Both the position numbers and the translations under genes were made by a program. A DNA stretch of 64,000 bases from Sporosarcina sp. BP05 (GTDB lineage Bacteria > Bacillota > Bacilli > Bacillales_A > Planococcaceae), in the NCBI RefSeq assembly GCF_014282005.1, contig NZ_JACFTD010000004.1, forward strand, positions 186,001 through 250,000. The letters are read 5' to 3'. Under the pieces are notes generated by a model. That model saw nothing but the letters and a program-made list of their open reading frames with translations, was not told where the DNA came from and did not search any database. The stretch's first letter is position 1, and each line of letters opens with the position of its first letter. Shown here one piece after another: positions 44,108-54,675 of this stretch.

Positions 44108-45085
44108 ATGAAAGTATTAAAGATTACCCCTAGAGGTTATTGCTATGGGGTTGTCGATGCAATGATCATCGCTAGAAATGCGGCACTCGACAAAACATTG
44201 CCGAGACCCATTTATATATTGGGAATGATTGTCCATAACAAACATGTAACAGATGCGTTTGAAGAAGATGGCATCATCACAATTGATGGCGAAAATCGTC
44301 TAGAAATTCTTGAAAAAGTTGAAACGGGCACAGTTATCTTCACTGCACATGGTGTTTCACCTGAAGTACGGGAACTTGCGAAAAGAAAAGGCCTTGTGTC
44401 GATTGACGCAACATGTCCCGATGTAACTGTAACCCACGACTTGATTGGGGAAAAGACTGCAGAAGGCTACGACATCATTTACATTGGGAAAAAACATCAT
44501 CCAGAGCCTGAGGGTGCAATCGGCGTCGCTCCTCACGCTGTACATTTGATCGAAACGATTGAGGATGTCGAAAACCTCACTATACAGAATGCTAAACTGC
44601 TCGTCACAAACCAAACGACAATGAGCCAATGGGATGTTGTTCACATTATGGACGCACTTAAAGTGAAATATCCGCATATCGAAGTGCATAAGGAAATTTG
44701 TCTTGCTACTCAAGTAAGGCAAGAAGCCGTCGCACAACATGCAGGAGAATCAGACCTTCTTATCGTCGTAGGCGATCCGAAGAGTAACAACTCGAACCGT
44801 CTGACACAAGTATCTGTCGAAATTGCCAACACTCCATCGTACCGGGTATCGGATGTTTCCGAACTGGACGTCAAGTGGTTGGAAGGGATCGAAACTGTAT
44901 CTGTCACAGCGGGTGCTTCGACACCGACATTGATTGTGCGTGAAGTGATTGCATTCCTTGAGAAGTTCAATCCAGAAGATCCTTCTACACATCATCCAGA
45001 GCGGAAATTCCTTTTGGAAAAAATCTTACCAAAAATTAAAAATCCTACACCTGTGGAACGAATCGAACCGTACACAACAACTTAA
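44108..45085 (+). CDS. ispH: 4-hydroxy-3-methylbut-2-enyl diphosphate reductase
   Basis: IspH is the last enzyme of the MEP pathway, giving IPP and DMAPP. The 325-aa product has the three cluster-binding Cys: PRGYCYGV (Cys12), [10 protein letters not shown] and [11 protein letters not shown]. It also has the HGVSPEV and [10 protein letters not shown] substrate loops and [11 protein letters not shown]. It is somewhat longer than the B. subtilis protein at the C-terminus. GAGGAG precedes ATG 44108. Confidence 0.96.
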   Translation: MKVLKITPRGYCYGVVDAMIIARNAALDKTLPRPIYILGMIVHNKHVTDAFEEDGIITIDGENRLEILEKVETGTVIFTAHGVSPEVRELAKRKGLVSIDATCPDVTVTHDLIGEKTAEGYDIIYIGKKHHPEPEGAIGVAPHAVHLIETIEDVENLTIQNAKLLVTNQTTMSQWDVVHIMDALKVKYPHIEVHKEICLATQVRQEAVAQHAGESDLLIVVGDPKSNNSNRLTQVSVEIANTPSYRVSDVSELDVKWLEGIETVSVTAGASTPTLIVREVIAFLEKFNPEDPSTHHPERKFLLEKILPKIKNPTPVERIEPYTTT

Positions 45086-45089
45086 ATGA

Positions 45090-45122
45090 ACCAGCCTCTA
45101 CTTACGGAGGCTGGTTTTTTCT
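45090..45122 (+). terminator. Terminator of ispH
   Basis: Arms AACCAGCCTC and GAGGCTGGTT around TACTTACG are followed by T6. Confidence 0.88.
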
Positions 45123-45132
45123 TCATTTGACA

Positions 45133-46251
45133 TCAATTGAAAGTAAACGGTTCCGTGTTGATTTCCGATTCGATAAACGACACATTATAGCCAGCCTTCG
45201 CGCAAGCTGCCTGCATATAGTCCGCAACACCTTGAATCATCACCTTCTCAATGTTGTGGCCCGGGTCGATGACAGCAAGTCCCATCGCTTGCGCATCATG
45301 GGCAACATGGTAATACAAATCTCCAGTTACCAGAACATCCGCTCCACTTCGTTTAGCAGCCCCTATATATTTATTACCATCTCCGCCCAACACCGCAACT
45401 TTTCGAATCTCCTTGTTTGGATCACCGACAAATCGAAGTGCTGGAACATCGAATGCTTTTTTTACAAGTTCCGCATATTGTCCAAGAGTCGTCTTTTCCC
45501 GAAGTTTCCCAATACGGCCAAGACCATAGTCGTTTGACTGTTGATCAAGAGCAACTAAATCAAACGCCGGCTCTTCGTATGGATGGACTTCTAGCATCGC
45601 TTTTAGCACCTTACTACGCATAGGTCCCGGTAGAACCACTTCAATTCTCTCCTCTTTGACTTTCTCACCTTTACCAACTTCCCCAATAAACGGCTCAGCT
45701 CCCTCGACAGGCGTGAAACGTCCGATACCTGATGAGCTAAAACTGCATCCTACGTAATCGCCAATTGCACCAGCACCCGCTTTTTGCAGCGCTTGTCTAA
45801 TTTCATCCGCATGTGTTATAGGGCTGAAGACGACCAATTTATAAAGCAGCTCAGAATAAGTTATCTCAACTATTTCCGTGTCAACTAAACCAAGTTTTTC
45901 AGCAAGCATATCATTTACTCCGCCCGGTGCAACGTCAAGGTTCGTATGTGCTGCATAGACAGCAATATCATTTTTTATGCACTTTTCGATCATTCTACCT
46001 TGCGGCGTGTCCGTTAATAGACTTTTCAACGGTCTGAAAAGTGGTGGATGGTGCGCAATGATAAGGTTGGCACCTTTCCGGATTGCCTCATCGATCACTT
46101 CTTCGTTGACATCCAATGTAACCAACACATTTTCTACCGTCCGGTTTAATTGCCCGATGTGTAGACCGACTGGATCGCCATCCATTGCAAAGCGTTTTGG
46201 AGACCACTTTTCAAATAGCATAATAATTTCATGACCATTCACTTTTTTCAA
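45133..46251 (-). CDS. yqfO: Nif3-like dinuclear metal centre protein YqfO
   Basis: The 372-aa protein combines a Nif3 (DUF34) fold with a middle PII-like insertion (about residues 130-230, LVVFSPITHADEIRQALQKA and HPYEEPAFDLVAL). The metal site is formed by LIIAHHPPLF, DVNEEV, and C-terminal DLYYHVAHDAQ and DPGHNIEK. It overlaps trmK by 4 nt. Family members have been linked to GTP cyclohydrolase I control, but the function remains unsettled. Confidence 0.92.
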   Translation of the reverse strand: MKKVNGHEIIMLFEKWSPKRFAMDGDPVGLHIGQLNRTVENVLVTLDVNEEVIDEAIRKGANLIIAHHPPLFRPLKSLLTDTPQGRMIEKCIKNDIAVYAAHTNLDVAPGGVNDMLAEKLGLVDTEIVEITYSELLYKLVVFSPITHADEIRQALQKAGAGAIGDYVGCSFSSSGIGRFTPVEGAEPFIGEVGKGEKVKEERIEVVLPGPMRSKVLKAMLEVHPYEEPAFDLVALDQQSNDYGLGRIGKLREKTTLGQYAELVKKAFDVPALRFVGDPNKEIRKVAVLGGDGNKYIGAAKRSGADVLVTGDLYYHVAHDAQAMGLAVIDPGHNIEKVMIQGVADYMQAACAKAGYNVSFIESEINTEPFTFN

Positions 46252-46946
46252 GTCGCCAACACCTTTCCAATTAATTCAATATGACGTGTCAACTGTACTT
46301 TTTTCGTTTTTATTGCAGCAGTTTCAGTTGTTTTTGTCAGGGAATCAAGTACACGTTTCCATTCCAACAATTCGCTTTCCCACTTCTCAATGAATACATC
46401 GGTTTTTGATGTTAGCAAGAAAGGACCCGCCATCAATTCTAATTCACCATACGTTGCCTGCCCTTTTTCCATCACGATAATTTCATATATTTTGCCGTCT
46501 TCTTTCAAAATGTGTTCATTTATTATTTTCCACCCGTTAGAAACAGCCCATTCACGAATTGCTCTTGAATAGATATTCGGTTGTGTAATGATTCGCTTCA
46601 CTTGAGAAAGACGGTCTTTGCCGCTTTCCAAAATAGTGGCGATAAGCGGTCCGCCCATCCCTGCGATCGTTACCGTATCGACAGCATCATTCTCTTCAAT
46701 TGCGAATAAACCATCTGCCAATCGCACCGTAATTGCCTCCGAAAAACCCTCACGACGCACATTTTTAACCGCAGATTCAAATGGCCCTCTGGCTACTTCT
46801 CCCGCGACTGCCTTCTTCACTTTATTTGTATGGAGGAGGAAACATGGCAAATAAGCATGGTCACTGCCGATATCTGCAACAACTGCACCTTCGTCAACAA
46901 ATGAAGCAACTGCCTTCAATCTGTTTGATAATCGTTCTGAGTTCAA
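46248..46946 (-). CDS. trmK: tRNA (adenine-22-N1)-methyltransferase TrmK
   Basis: TrmK methylates A22 in tRNA. The 232-aa product starts at TTG 46946, preceded by AAAGGCGGCGATTA, which fits the family start LSNRLKAVASFV better than the in-frame ATG 18 codons upstream. It has the SAM-binding VVADIGSDHAYLP, GEVARGPFESA and the TIAGMGGPLIATIL loop. It precedes yqfO with a 4-nt overlap. Confidence 0.92.
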   Translation of the reverse strand: MNSERLSNRLKAVASFVDEGAVVADIGSDHAYLPCFLLHTNKVKKAVAGEVARGPFESAVKNVRREGFSEAITVRLADGLFAIEENDAVDTVTIAGMGGPLIATILESGKDRLSQVKRIITQPNIYSRAIREWAVSNGWKIINEHILKEDGKIYEIIVMEKGQATYGELELMAGPFLLTSKTDVFIEKWESELLEWKRVLDSLTKTTETAAIKTKKVQLTRHIELIGKVLAT

Positions 46947-47013
46947 ATAATCGCCGCCTTTCAATACGTTAATTGTAGTAGATTTCGTCGCATTTTGCAC
47001 TTTGTACTAAGAA

Positions 47014-47197
47014 CAAAAGCGCAGGGCGCCGTTTAGACCCGACAAGCGCTGGAGGGCTTGAAGATAAAGGTGCACTTTGCCTTATCAGCAAGACAGCAGC
47101 GACTCGAGGGGCTGGTGCCCGGAGTCTAGACGAGAAATCTCTTAGTGGAAAACTTATAAATAGTACATGACTTTATAATCTCCCAGGAAATAGAAAA
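47014..47197 (+). repeat. Interspersed imperfect-palindrome repeat, copy 3 (diverged, extended)
   Basis: The block starts AAAAGCGCAGGGCGCCGTTTAGACCCGACAAG and ends at a CGGAGTCTAGACG segment, then continues with AAATCTCTTAGTGG and ATGACTTTATAATCTCCCAG. The downstream 70 bp parallel those after copy 4 at 60593-60770. It fills the 305-bp gap between trmK and cccA; no gene was seen in the gap. Confidence 0.6.
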
Positions 47198-47251
47198 AGC
47201 CATCAGTCCACAGAAATGCTCTGCTAACCGACAGCTCTTCCTAATTAAGGA

Positions 47252-47617
47252 TTATTTAAGTGATAAAATATAATCTGCCATAGCGTCAAGCTCGGCATCA
47301 TCTGTAATGCCCATAGGTGGCATTGCGCCTTTACCGTCTTTTATAACGCTTTTAATTTCGTCCTTAGATAGAGCAGTCCCAACTAATGCTGGTCCCATTC
47401 CGCCTGTAAGATCTCCACCATGACAGCCTATACATTTCCCTTGAGCAACTGCTTCAGCATCAAATTCCGCAGAACTTGGAGCTTCTTCAGTTTTCCCCTC
47501 TTCGCCTTGTCCAGCGATTTCATTTTTCTGTTCAAGTCCATAAAGAGACATGAAGAAAATAAGACCGATTCCAAGCGCAAAAATAAGGATATAAGGAACT
47601 ATTGGATTTTTACCCAT
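47252..47617 (-). CDS. cccA: Membrane-anchored cytochrome c-550
   Basis: The 121-aa protein has an N-terminal membrane anchor (about residues 7-26), a Glu/Ser-rich linker, and a C-type heme domain with KCIGCHGGDLTGG (Cys62, Cys65, His66) and the distal ligand Met in GAMPPMGI. It carries electrons on the outer face of the membrane. The position beside rpoD/dnaG matches B. subtilis cccA. An AAAGGAGGGTAATTCA site precedes ATG 47617. Confidence 0.95.
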   Translation of the reverse strand: MGKNPIVPYILIFALGIGLIFFMSLYGLEQKNEIAGQGEEGKTEEAPSSAEFDAEAVAQGKCIGCHGGDLTGGMGPALVGTALSKDEIKSVIKDGKGAMPPMGITDDAELDAMADYILSLK

Positions 47618-47789
47618 TGAATTACCCTCCTTTATCAGGATCTATTCTGTAATGAATACAGTACACAACTATTATTGTACTGTATTCAATAGGAAACTGA
47701 AAGAGTTATCGATGATTTTTTCGGTGTTTGTGACAATTTCGACAAACATTTTATTGTTATCAAGTTGCAGGCACCTTCCGCTTGTATTG

Positions 47790-48932
47790 TTAGCAGCCGA
47801 TTAATCTGGCAATGACCATTCTTTGAACTTCTGAAGTACCTTCACCAATTTCAAGAAGCTTAGCATCCCGCATATAGCGTTCTACTTCATATTCTTTCAT
47901 ATAGCCATAACCGCCATGAATCTGAATTGCTTCACTTGCTACTTCCATAGCAATTTCCGATGCATATAGTTTACACATGGAAGCTTCTTTCGAGAATGGA
48001 CGCCCTTGATCTTTCAGCCACGCTGCTTTATGGACCATAGTACGTGCCAGCTCAATTTTCATTGCCATATCTGCCAGCTTAAATTGTGTTATTTGGAATT
48101 CAGAAAGCGTTTTACCGAATTGCTTACGTTCTTTAGAGTAGCGGAGTGCCCGGTCAAATGCCGCCTGGGCGATCCCTACTGCCATAGCACCGATTCCGAT
48201 ACGTCCACCGTCTAACGTGACGAGGAACTGCCGGAAACCGTTACCTTGAGTTCCTAGCAGGTTCTCTTTTGGTACGCGGACGTTGTCAAGCACGAGTTCT
48301 GTCGTATTAGAAGCATTAAGGCCCATTTTTTCATAGTTGTCCATAACCGTGAAGCCTTCTGCATTAGTCGGTACGATAATTGCACTGATTTCTTTCTTCC
48401 CGCCTTCATTCCCCGTGATAGCGGTAATTGCAAGGTGCTTGGCGTAGCTCGCATTCGTTATAAACACTTTAGAACCGCTGATGACATAATCGTCACCGTC
48501 TTCTTTTGCTGTCGTTTGCGTCCCACCCGCATCCGAGCCCGCATTCGATTCTGTCAATCCAAATGCGCCAAATGATTCCCCTGTACAAATAGGCGTCAAA
48601 TACGTATGTTTCTGTTCTTCAGTACCAAATAGGTTAAGCGGTGCTCCACCCAATGAAATATGCGCAGAATATGTAATTCCCGTTGACGCACATGCACGGC
48701 TCAGTTCTTCCGTAACAATTGCAAAACTTATTGTGTCGGCTCCTCCGCCCCCATATTCCTCGGAAAACGGTAAACCCATCATTCCCATTTCGGAGAGCTG
48801 TTTAAACACCTCTACTGGAAATTTTTTTGTCCGGTCGCGCTCGATTGCACCTGGTGCAACAACTTCATCCGCGAATTCCCGAATCATTTTTTTAATCATC
48901 TGCTGTTCTTCTGTCAAATCGAAATTCAACAT
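47790..48932 (-). CDS. Acyl-CoA dehydrogenase, short/branched-chain type
   Basis: The 380-aa FAD enzyme has the ACAD signatures FGAFGLTESNAGSDAGGTQT, LGTQGNGFRQFLVTLDGGRI and the C-terminal IHGGYGYMKEYEVERYMRDA with the catalytic base in LEIGEGTSEVQ. It oxidises acyl-CoA to enoyl-CoA in fatty or branched-chain acid breakdown. The ATG at 48932 is better placed after AAAGGGG than the one two codons earlier. It is an insertion relative to the B. subtilis gene order at this place. Confidence 0.9.
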   Translation of the reverse strand: MLNFDLTEEQQMIKKMIREFADEVVAPGAIERDRTKKFPVEVFKQLSEMGMMGLPFSEEYGGGGADTISFAIVTEELSRACASTGITYSAHISLGGAPLNLFGTEEQKHTYLTPICTGESFGAFGLTESNAGSDAGGTQTTAKEDGDDYVISGSKVFITNASYAKHLAITAITGNEGGKKEISAIIVPTNAEGFTVMDNYEKMGLNASNTTELVLDNVRVPKENLLGTQGNGFRQFLVTLDGGRIGIGAMAVGIAQAAFDRALRYSKERKQFGKTLSEFQITQFKLADMAMKIELARTMVHKAAWLKDQGRPFSKEASMCKLYASEIAMEVASEAIQIHGGYGYMKEYEVERYMRDAKLLEIGEGTSEVQRMVIARLIGC

Positions 48933-49021
48933 CTTCATCCCCTTTGTTGTGAACGCTTACAATTTCAATTATAACGAATTGTCTATCGTTTTCACAACTA
49001 TTATTAAAAGAATAGGAGTAT

Positions 49022-49573
49022 TCAGAACGAGACAAGCAAGAATACAATGATTAATAGTAGGCCAGCTGCTCCAGAGATTGTGAAATACTGCAATTTAAGC
49101 ATACGTCCCGCAAATAACCAGAGTACACAGTTCAATATAAGTAATCCGATTAGTAACATCGTATACCCTTCGAAAAAGACAACCCATAGCTTCAAAGACA
49201 TTAACAGCAACATCAAGGAGGCTAGTATGTATAAAACAGGTGCGATTCCCATTTGAATTGTTGATTTACGCATCGTCAACAAGAGAAATGAGAACGAAAC
49301 AACAGCCGTCAAAGCAAGAGTCCATCCTGGGTATTCGATAAACACAAACATGCCTCCACCAACGATTATTGCTAGTATGGACAGCATAGCAATGGCCCGA
49401 TTCAATTTCTTTTTTTCCTTGACAAAAATGGCTTCGGTGGCGTTCACTTCCTTCACATCCTGCCCCTGAGCATAGAGAGTGATTAGGAAATCACAGTAAT
49501 GTTCCGGCAACAGCTTGTTCTGCTTCCAATATTTTATTTCCGAAATAATCATTCGTTTACGCTGTGGATTCAT
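49022..49573 (-). CDS. Hypothetical multi-helix membrane protein
   Basis: I do not recognise this 183-aa protein. The first 50 residues are soluble and polar (YWKQNKLLPEHYCDFLITLY), then five or six membrane segments follow (about 60-75, 80-95, 105-125, 128-150, 158-180). The start motif resembles small integral proteins annotated as DUF2157-like, but I cannot confirm it. It sits between the dehydrogenase and rpoD on the same strand. Confidence 0.65.
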   Translation of the reverse strand: MNPQRKRMIISEIKYWKQNKLLPEHYCDFLITLYAQGQDVKEVNATEAIFVKEKKKLNRAIAMLSILAIIVGGGMFVFIEYPGWTLALTAVVSFSFLLLTMRKSTIQMGIAPVLYILASLMLLLMSLKLWVVFFEGYTMLLIGLLILNCVLWLFAGRMLKLQYFTISGAAGLLLIIVFLLVSF

Positions 49574-49644
49574 AGTATAAATCGCTCCTTGAAAAGTGTA
49601 AGGGAATCGGGGAACACCAATTAGCCGTTCTATTTCTTAACAGT

Positions 49645-49684
49645 GAAAAAAGCATCGGCACAAATTATGCCGATGCCTTTTTTT
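49645..49684 (-). terminator. Terminator of dnaG-rpoD
   Basis: Arms AGGCATCGGCA and TGCCGATGCT around TAATTTG are followed by T6 on the minus strand. Confidence 0.9.
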
Positions 49685-50801
49685 ATTCAAGAAAATCTTT
49701 TAGTCGTTTACTTCTTGATGGATGACGCAGTTTGCGTAATGCTTTCGCCTCGATTTGACGAATTCGTTCACGGGTAACGCCAAACACTTTACCTACTTCT
49801 TCAAGTGTTCTTGTACGGCCATCATCAAGACCAAAACGTAGACGAAGTACGTTTTCTTCTCTATCTGTCAACGTATCAAGGACATCTTCCAATTGTTCTT
49901 TCAATAACTCATATGCCGCATGATCAGACGGTGATTGGGCCTCTGAGTCTTCTATGAAGTCACCAAGGTGAGAATCATCTTCTTCCCCAATCGGCGTTTC
50001 AAGTGATACAGGTTCTTGTGCAATTTTAAGAATTTCACGTACTTTCTCGGCAGTTAGATCCATTTCTTCACCAATTTCTTCAGGGGATGGTTCACGTCCA
50101 AGATCCTGTAGTAATTGACGCTGAACACGAATCAATTTATTGATGGTTTCAACCATATGAACCGGAATCCGGATTGTACGGGCTTGGTCCGCGATTGCAC
50201 GGGTGATTGCCTGGCGTATCCACCACGTTGCATACGTACTGAACTTGAAGCCTTTCGTATGATCGAATTTCTCAACTGCTTTAATAAGCCCCATGTTCCC
50301 TTCCTGAATTAAGTCGAGGAACAGCATGCCACGTCCAACATACCGTTTTGCAATACTTACGACTAGGCGCAAGTTGGCTTCTGCAAGCCGCTTTTTCGCC
50401 TCTTCATCTCCATCCAAAATGCGAATTGCAAGTTCAACTTCCTCCGCACCTGTCAGTAAATCAACACGCCCAATTTCTTTCAAGTACATTCTTACAGGAT
50501 CGTTGATTTTAACACCTGGCGGGACACTGAGGTCATTTAAATCGAACTTTTCTTCCGCCACTACTTTACTTTCATCGCCGGCCTCTTCATCGGCTTTTCG
50601 GTCCATTTCAATTCCTTGTACTTCAATCAAATCAAGGAATTCTTCGAACTGTTCAGGTTCCATTTCAAAAACAGATAACTTTTCAGTTACCTCATCGAGC
50701 GTAAGTTCACCTGTTTTCTTTCCGGCCTCCAACAGGTTTGCCTTCACTTCTTCAACAGTCATTTCAATCTCCATATCTTCTGCTTGCTCTTTTTTACTCA
50801 T
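49683..50801 (-). CDS. rpoD: RNA polymerase housekeeping sigma factor (sigma A)
   Basis: The 372-aa product is primary sigma factor, almost the B. subtilis SigA length (371). Region 1.1 is short and acidic. Region 1.2 to 2 includes [57 protein letters not shown]; region 4.2 is [23 protein letters not shown] 50801 follows AGGAGGAACGGGTAAG. It is downstream of dnaG in the conserved macromolecular-synthesis operon. Confidence 0.98.
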   Translation of the reverse strand: MSKKEQAEDMEIEMTVEEVKANLLEAGKKTGELTLDEVTEKLSVFEMEPEQFEEFLDLIEVQGIEMDRKADEEAGDESKVVAEEKFDLNDLSVPPGVKINDPVRMYLKEIGRVDLLTGAEEVELAIRILDGDEEAKKRLAEANLRLVVSIAKRYVGRGMLFLDLIQEGNMGLIKAVEKFDHTKGFKFSTYATWWIRQAITRAIADQARTIRIPVHMVETINKLIRVQRQLLQDLGREPSPEEIGEEMDLTAEKVREILKIAQEPVSLETPIGEEDDSHLGDFIEDSEAQSPSDHAAYELLKEQLEDVLDTLTDREENVLRLRFGLDDGRTRTLEEVGKVFGVTRERIRQIEAKALRKLRHPSRSKRLKDFLE

Positions 50802-50835
50802 CTTACCCGTTCCTCCTAAGTACACCGGAAAACGA

Positions 50836-52650
50836 CTACAACGTCGTCAATGATTTCCGGAGCTGTATAATTTCCCTGGCCAGCTCCAGCGCCCGGGTAT
50901 GATCATTTATTTTTTCTGCTTCTTTCGATTCATGAATCTTTGCATGGATTGTCAAACTTACTTTATATTTTTCAAGGTGACTGATACAATCAGCAATTTC
51001 TTCCGCTGCGTGTTCGGGATCTCTTTCCACCATTGCAGATTCTAAGACGATTTTCCTAAGGTCTCGGTCTTCCAACGATTCCGCAAACCTGTGGAAATCA
51101 GGTATTCCATGTTGTTCATAAAACCCGGCGAGCCGAATGAAGATGGCAACATAGTCTTCTCGAACAAATAAGTTTTGCTTGTCCAATCGTATCCGATCAA
51201 ACAATTCCCCATCACTTAGCAGGTGGAAGAGCAACAATCGCTCTGCACGCTCTGTACCCGTCTTCTTTCTGATTGAAACTGTAGGTTGGGGACGCATAGT
51301 TTCCCCATACTTCGGTTCTGCTTTTGCTTTCTTCGCTTGATGTCCGGCCATTTTTATAAACTGCTGATTAATGGCTTCGATTGACACACCCGTCACGGTT
51401 GAAAGCTGCCGAAAATAAAGATCTCGTTCTACTGGCGATGTACGCTTCGCTAATTCTTCCAATACTTCATGGATATATTGCAGCACATCATTTTCATAAG
51501 ATAGGTTCTTTGATCGCTTTGCATATGCCATTATGAATGACATGAATGAATGGGGATTACCGATAACCTTTTCCCGAAATGCATCACCGCCATACTCTGT
51601 GATGTAGTCGTCCGGGTCCATTTTCCCAGGTAACAGCGCAATTTTAACATCCAACCCTTTTTGAGTGGCCATGTCTGCGAATCGTTTTGCCGCTTCCCAT
51701 CCAGCATCATCTCCGTCACAGCAAATGATAAGCTCTTTAGCAATTCTTTTTAATTTCAGCAGATGACTATCTGATAAAGATGTGCCCATTACTGCAACAC
51801 TATTCGTCACACCTGCACGATCAGCTGATATCGTGTCCATGAATCCTTCAAACAGTATTACTTTACCCGTTTTCCGGACGTTAAGACGTGCATTGTGAAA
51901 ATTGTACAGAATATGACTTTTTTCGAATATCGGAGTTTCGGGACTATTTAGGTATTTGGCTTCCTGTTTTGAACCGGAAAGTACTCGTCCAGAGAATGCT
52001 ACAACATTTCCATTACCGTCATGAAGCGGAAACATGATACGTGCTCGAAATCTGTCAAAATAGCCTGTTCCATCGTCTTTCATGATACAAAGCCCAGCAC
52101 GTTCCATGTCCTTCATATCGAAACTCTTTCGCTTTAGGAGACTAGATAGCGCTTCATTATCATTTAGCGACCACCCGATTCCATATTTTTCGATACTCTC
52201 CCTCGTAAACCCTCTTTTTTCAAGATATTCGAGTGCCTCTTCACCTTCTATAGTGTTCAAGAGTAGATGACTATAAAAGTTTGCAGCAAGAGCATGCGCT
52301 TCAATCATAGATTTAAATTCATTGTGCGGCTTTGCTCCGGCCCCTTCACTCACCGCAGTATCGATTTCAATACCCGTTCGTTCAGCAAGCTTTACAACAG
52401 CTTCGGTAAAGGGGCTATTTTCAATATCCATAATAAAAGTAATCGCATTTCCACTAGCACCGCATCCGAAACAATGAAAGAGTTGTTTGTCTTCTGTTAC
52501 GGAGAAAGAAGGTGAGCTCTCATCGTGAAATGGGCAAAGCCCGAACCAGTTCTTCCCTCTTTTTGTTAGTTGCACATATTCTCCAATTAGATCTACAATA
52601 TCAGTCTTTGATCGGACGGCTTCTATAGTCTCTTCTGGTATTCTCGTCAT
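50836..52650 (-). CDS. dnaG: DNA primase
   Basis: DnaG makes RNA primers for replication. The 604-aa product has the CHC2 zinc ribbon (Cys39, His42, Cys60, Cys63), the Toprim core with [16 protein letters not shown] and [20 protein letters not shown], and a C-terminal helicase-binding domain. The start ATG 52650 follows GGTGATAGG. It precedes rpoD by 34 nt. The small genes yqxD and antE, which neighbour dnaG in B. subtilis, are absent here. Confidence 0.97.
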   Translation of the reverse strand: MTRIPEETIEAVRSKTDIVDLIGEYVQLTKRGKNWFGLCPFHDESSPSFSVTEDKQLFHCFGCGASGNAITFIMDIENSPFTEAVVKLAERTGIEIDTAVSEGAGAKPHNEFKSMIEAHALAANFYSHLLLNTIEGEEALEYLEKRGFTRESIEKYGIGWSLNDNEALSSLLKRKSFDMKDMERAGLCIMKDDGTGYFDRFRARIMFPLHDGNGNVVAFSGRVLSGSKQEAKYLNSPETPIFEKSHILYNFHNARLNVRKTGKVILFEGFMDTISADRAGVTNSVAVMGTSLSDSHLLKLKRIAKELIICCDGDDAGWEAAKRFADMATQKGLDVKIALLPGKMDPDDYITEYGGDAFREKVIGNPHSFMSFIMAYAKRSKNLSYENDVLQYIHEVLEELAKRTSPVERDLYFRQLSTVTGVSIEAINQQFIKMAGHQAKKAKAEPKYGETMRPQPTVSIRKKTGTERAERLLLFHLLSDGELFDRIRLDKQNLFVREDYVAIFIRLAGFYEQHGIPDFHRFAESLEDRDLRKIVLESAMVERDPEHAAEEIADCISHLEKYKVSLTIHAKIHESKEAEKINDHTRALELAREIIQLRKSLTTL

Positions 52651-52822
52651 CCTATCACCAACCACTCTATCTAGATTGAATTCGAGATAGTATTCAAAAA
52701 TCCTTCATTTTCGACAAAATATTTTCGATTATACTCGGAATCTTTCATACTACACTAATAGGAAAGCTTTATCTCTATATAAACCTCATATTACACAAAA
52801 ACTTTTTCTTCATCCGCAAAAG

Positions 52823-52851
52823 AAGAACCAACCCGTATTAGCGGTCGGTCC
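52823..52851 (-). terminator. Candidate terminator of ppsR
   Basis: On the minus strand GGACCGACC pairs with GGTTGGTTC (two G-U pairs) around GCTAATACG and is followed by TTCTTTT. It lies about 70 bp after ppsR. Confidence 0.5.
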
Positions 52852-52920
52852 TTCTGCATCACCGTGTCCTGGTTTTAAATACCCGTACAACCCAGGAATA
52901 ACAGTATCCTCACTTCTCGA

Positions 52921-53736
52921 CTACGAATTACGATTCGTCATTTCACTTAATATAACATTTGCCGTTTCCTCTACAGCCCGGTTTGTAACATCAATAACAT
53001 TGCAACCGATTTTCGAGACGACATTATTAAAATGCGTAATTTCGGCTTCAATCCGTTCAACTCGCGCATAATTCGCATCATCTTTTAAACCAAGTGCGAT
53101 GAGACGTTCCCTGCGAATAAAGTTTAGTTTTTCCGGTGAGATAACAAGTCCGTAACATTTAGCTGGGTCAATCATATACAGTTCTTCTGGCGGCTCTACT
53201 TCAGGCACTAGTGGAACATTCGCCACTTTGTAGCGTTTATGGGCAAGGTATTGCGACAAGGGCGTTTTCGATGTTCTTGAAACGCCTACTAGAACAATAT
53301 CTGCTCTCAAAATACCCCGCGGATCCCTACCATCGTCATATTTAACGGCGAATTCAATTGCTTCAATTTTTTTGTAATAATCTTCATCAAGTTTCCGCAC
53401 AAGTCCGGGTTCTTCCAATGGCTTTTCACCAAGTTCCATACCAATCCGTTCAATAATAGGACTAAGAAGATCGATGCACTGAATTTCTTTCGTTCGACAT
53501 TCGTGTTGTAGTTTTTGACACATTACGCTTTTCACAAGCGTATAGATAATGATTGCATTTTGCTGTTTCGCTAAATAGACAATTTCATCAAGTTGCGATT
53601 CGTCTTCTACATGTGAAAACCTTTTAATCAATACGGTTTCTAGCCCTTGTCTGAATTGACTTGCTGCTGCTTTTGCAACAAGGTCGGCTGTTTCTCCGAC
53701 TGAGTCAGAAACAATGAACAAAGTTAACTTCCTCAT
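52921..53736 (-). CDS. ppsR: Pyruvate, phosphate dikinase regulatory protein
   Basis: This DUF299 bifunctional Ser/Thr kinase-phosphorylase modulates PPDK. The 271-aa product begins KLTLFIVSDSVGETADLVAK and carries the P-loop LVGVSRTSKTPLSQYLAHK and the C-terminal GCNVIDVTNRAVEETANVIL. ATG 53736 follows GAGGGGGAT; it lies 10 nt after ccpN, which is the usual pair. Confidence 0.95.
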   Translation of the reverse strand: MRKLTLFIVSDSVGETADLVAKAAASQFRQGLETVLIKRFSHVEDESQLDEIVYLAKQQNAIIIYTLVKSVMCQKLQHECRTKEIQCIDLLSPIIERIGMELGEKPLEEPGLVRKLDEDYYKKIEAIEFAVKYDDGRDPRGILRADIVLVGVSRTSKTPLSQYLAHKRYKVANVPLVPEVEPPEELYMIDPAKCYGLVISPEKLNFIRRERLIALGLKDDANYARVERIEAEITHFNNVVSKIGCNVIDVTNRAVEETANVILSEMTNRNS

Positions 53737-53746
53737 AGTATCCCCC

Positions 53747-54376
53747 TCATAATTCGTGATCATCCGCAAGTGATAGGAAGGCTGCGGTAATATTAGTTTT
53801 GGTCACTCTTCCAACAACTTCAAGTCCCACTCCATTGTCAATGACAACTGGTAGCGAATCGATTTGTTGGTCTATCATTTTTTTCGCTGCATGAAGAAGC
53901 GTGTCTTGCTTTTCACAATACGTAATATTTGGCATTCTCGTCATAATCACATGGACCGGAATTTTTTCCAATTCATTGTTCCCAAGACTTGTCCTTAGTA
54001 GGTCTTTTCTTGAAAGGACTCCAGTAAGAAATGAAGATTGATCAACTACGAATAATGTCCCTACGTCTTCCAAGAACATCTGACAAATTGCATCATATAC
54101 CGAAATATTTTCTTCCACAACAACCGGAATCGACTGGAAGTCACGTACTCTCATGCCGGTCATACTGTCAGCAACCGATTGGGCAGGTCTTTTTCCCGAA
54201 TAAAAATAGCCTACTCGAGGTCTTGCATCCAAAAAGCCAGCCATAGTTAAAATAGCTAAGTCAGGACGGATTGTAGCCCTCGCTAGCTTAAGCCGCTCCG
54301 CGATCTGTTCGCCAGTGATTGGGCCATCTGCTTTAACGATTTCAAAGATCTCCGTCTGACGCTTATTCAGTTCCAT
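53747..54376 (-). CDS. ccpN: Gluconeogenesis transcriptional repressor CcpN
   Basis: The 209-aa regulator has an N-terminal winged helix (RQTEIFEIVKADGPITGEQI and RATIRPDLAILTMAGFLDAR) and two CBS domains that sense nucleotides. B. subtilis CcpN represses gapB and pckA in glucose. ATG 54376 is preceded by GCGGTGACAT. The first gene of the ccpN-ppsR operon, divergent from the T-box leader of glyQS. Confidence 0.95.
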   Translation of the reverse strand: MELNKRQTEIFEIVKADGPITGEQIAERLKLARATIRPDLAILTMAGFLDARPRVGYFYSGKRPAQSVADSMTGMRVRDFQSIPVVVEENISVYDAICQMFLEDVGTLFVVDQSSFLTGVLSRKDLLRTSLGNNELEKIPVHVIMTRMPNITYCEKQDTLLHAAKKMIDQQIDSLPVVIDNGVGLEVVGRVTKTNITAAFLSLADDHEL

Positions 54377-54429
54377 ATATGTCACCGCCCTAAGCGTTCA
54401 ATTGTTTATCCTTGATTATTATATACGAA

Positions 54430-54672
54430 GACGCGCGCTATTGCGAAGAAAGCGGAACCATGCTAAACTAAGGGAGAATTGAATAGGCGAAGATAGGTCT
54501 ATGAGTAATGTCAAATTGAAGCGAGCGGGGATAGTGAAAGCCCGAACCGACATGAAACGGCAACCTGGAGCTAATGTACTGTTAAAGAGGGCTGTTCGTA
54601 CAGCCAATTAGGGTGGAACCGCGGGTAATCATGCACTCGTCCCTGGACATATGTCCAGGGATGGGTGCTTTT
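54430..54672 (+). ncRNA. T-box leader of glyQS (tRNA-Gly sensing)
   Basis: The leader contains the T-box antiterminator sequence AGGGTGGAACCGCGGG (54610-54625), a stem I region with GAAGCGAGCGGGGATAGTGAAAGCCCG, and a terminator after it. The UGGA in the T-box bulge would pair with the 3' UCCA of tRNA-Gly, whose discriminator base is U; this supports glycine specificity. The specifier codon was not pinned down. It should read through when uncharged tRNA-Gly accumulates. Confidence 0.9.
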
Positions 54673-54675
54673 TAA
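54632..54675 (+). terminator. T-box terminator
   Basis: A stem with CCCTGGACA and TGTCCAGGG, extended by GCACTCGT and ATGGGTGC, is followed by T5. It is the alternative to the antiterminator in the glyQS leader. Confidence 0.9.
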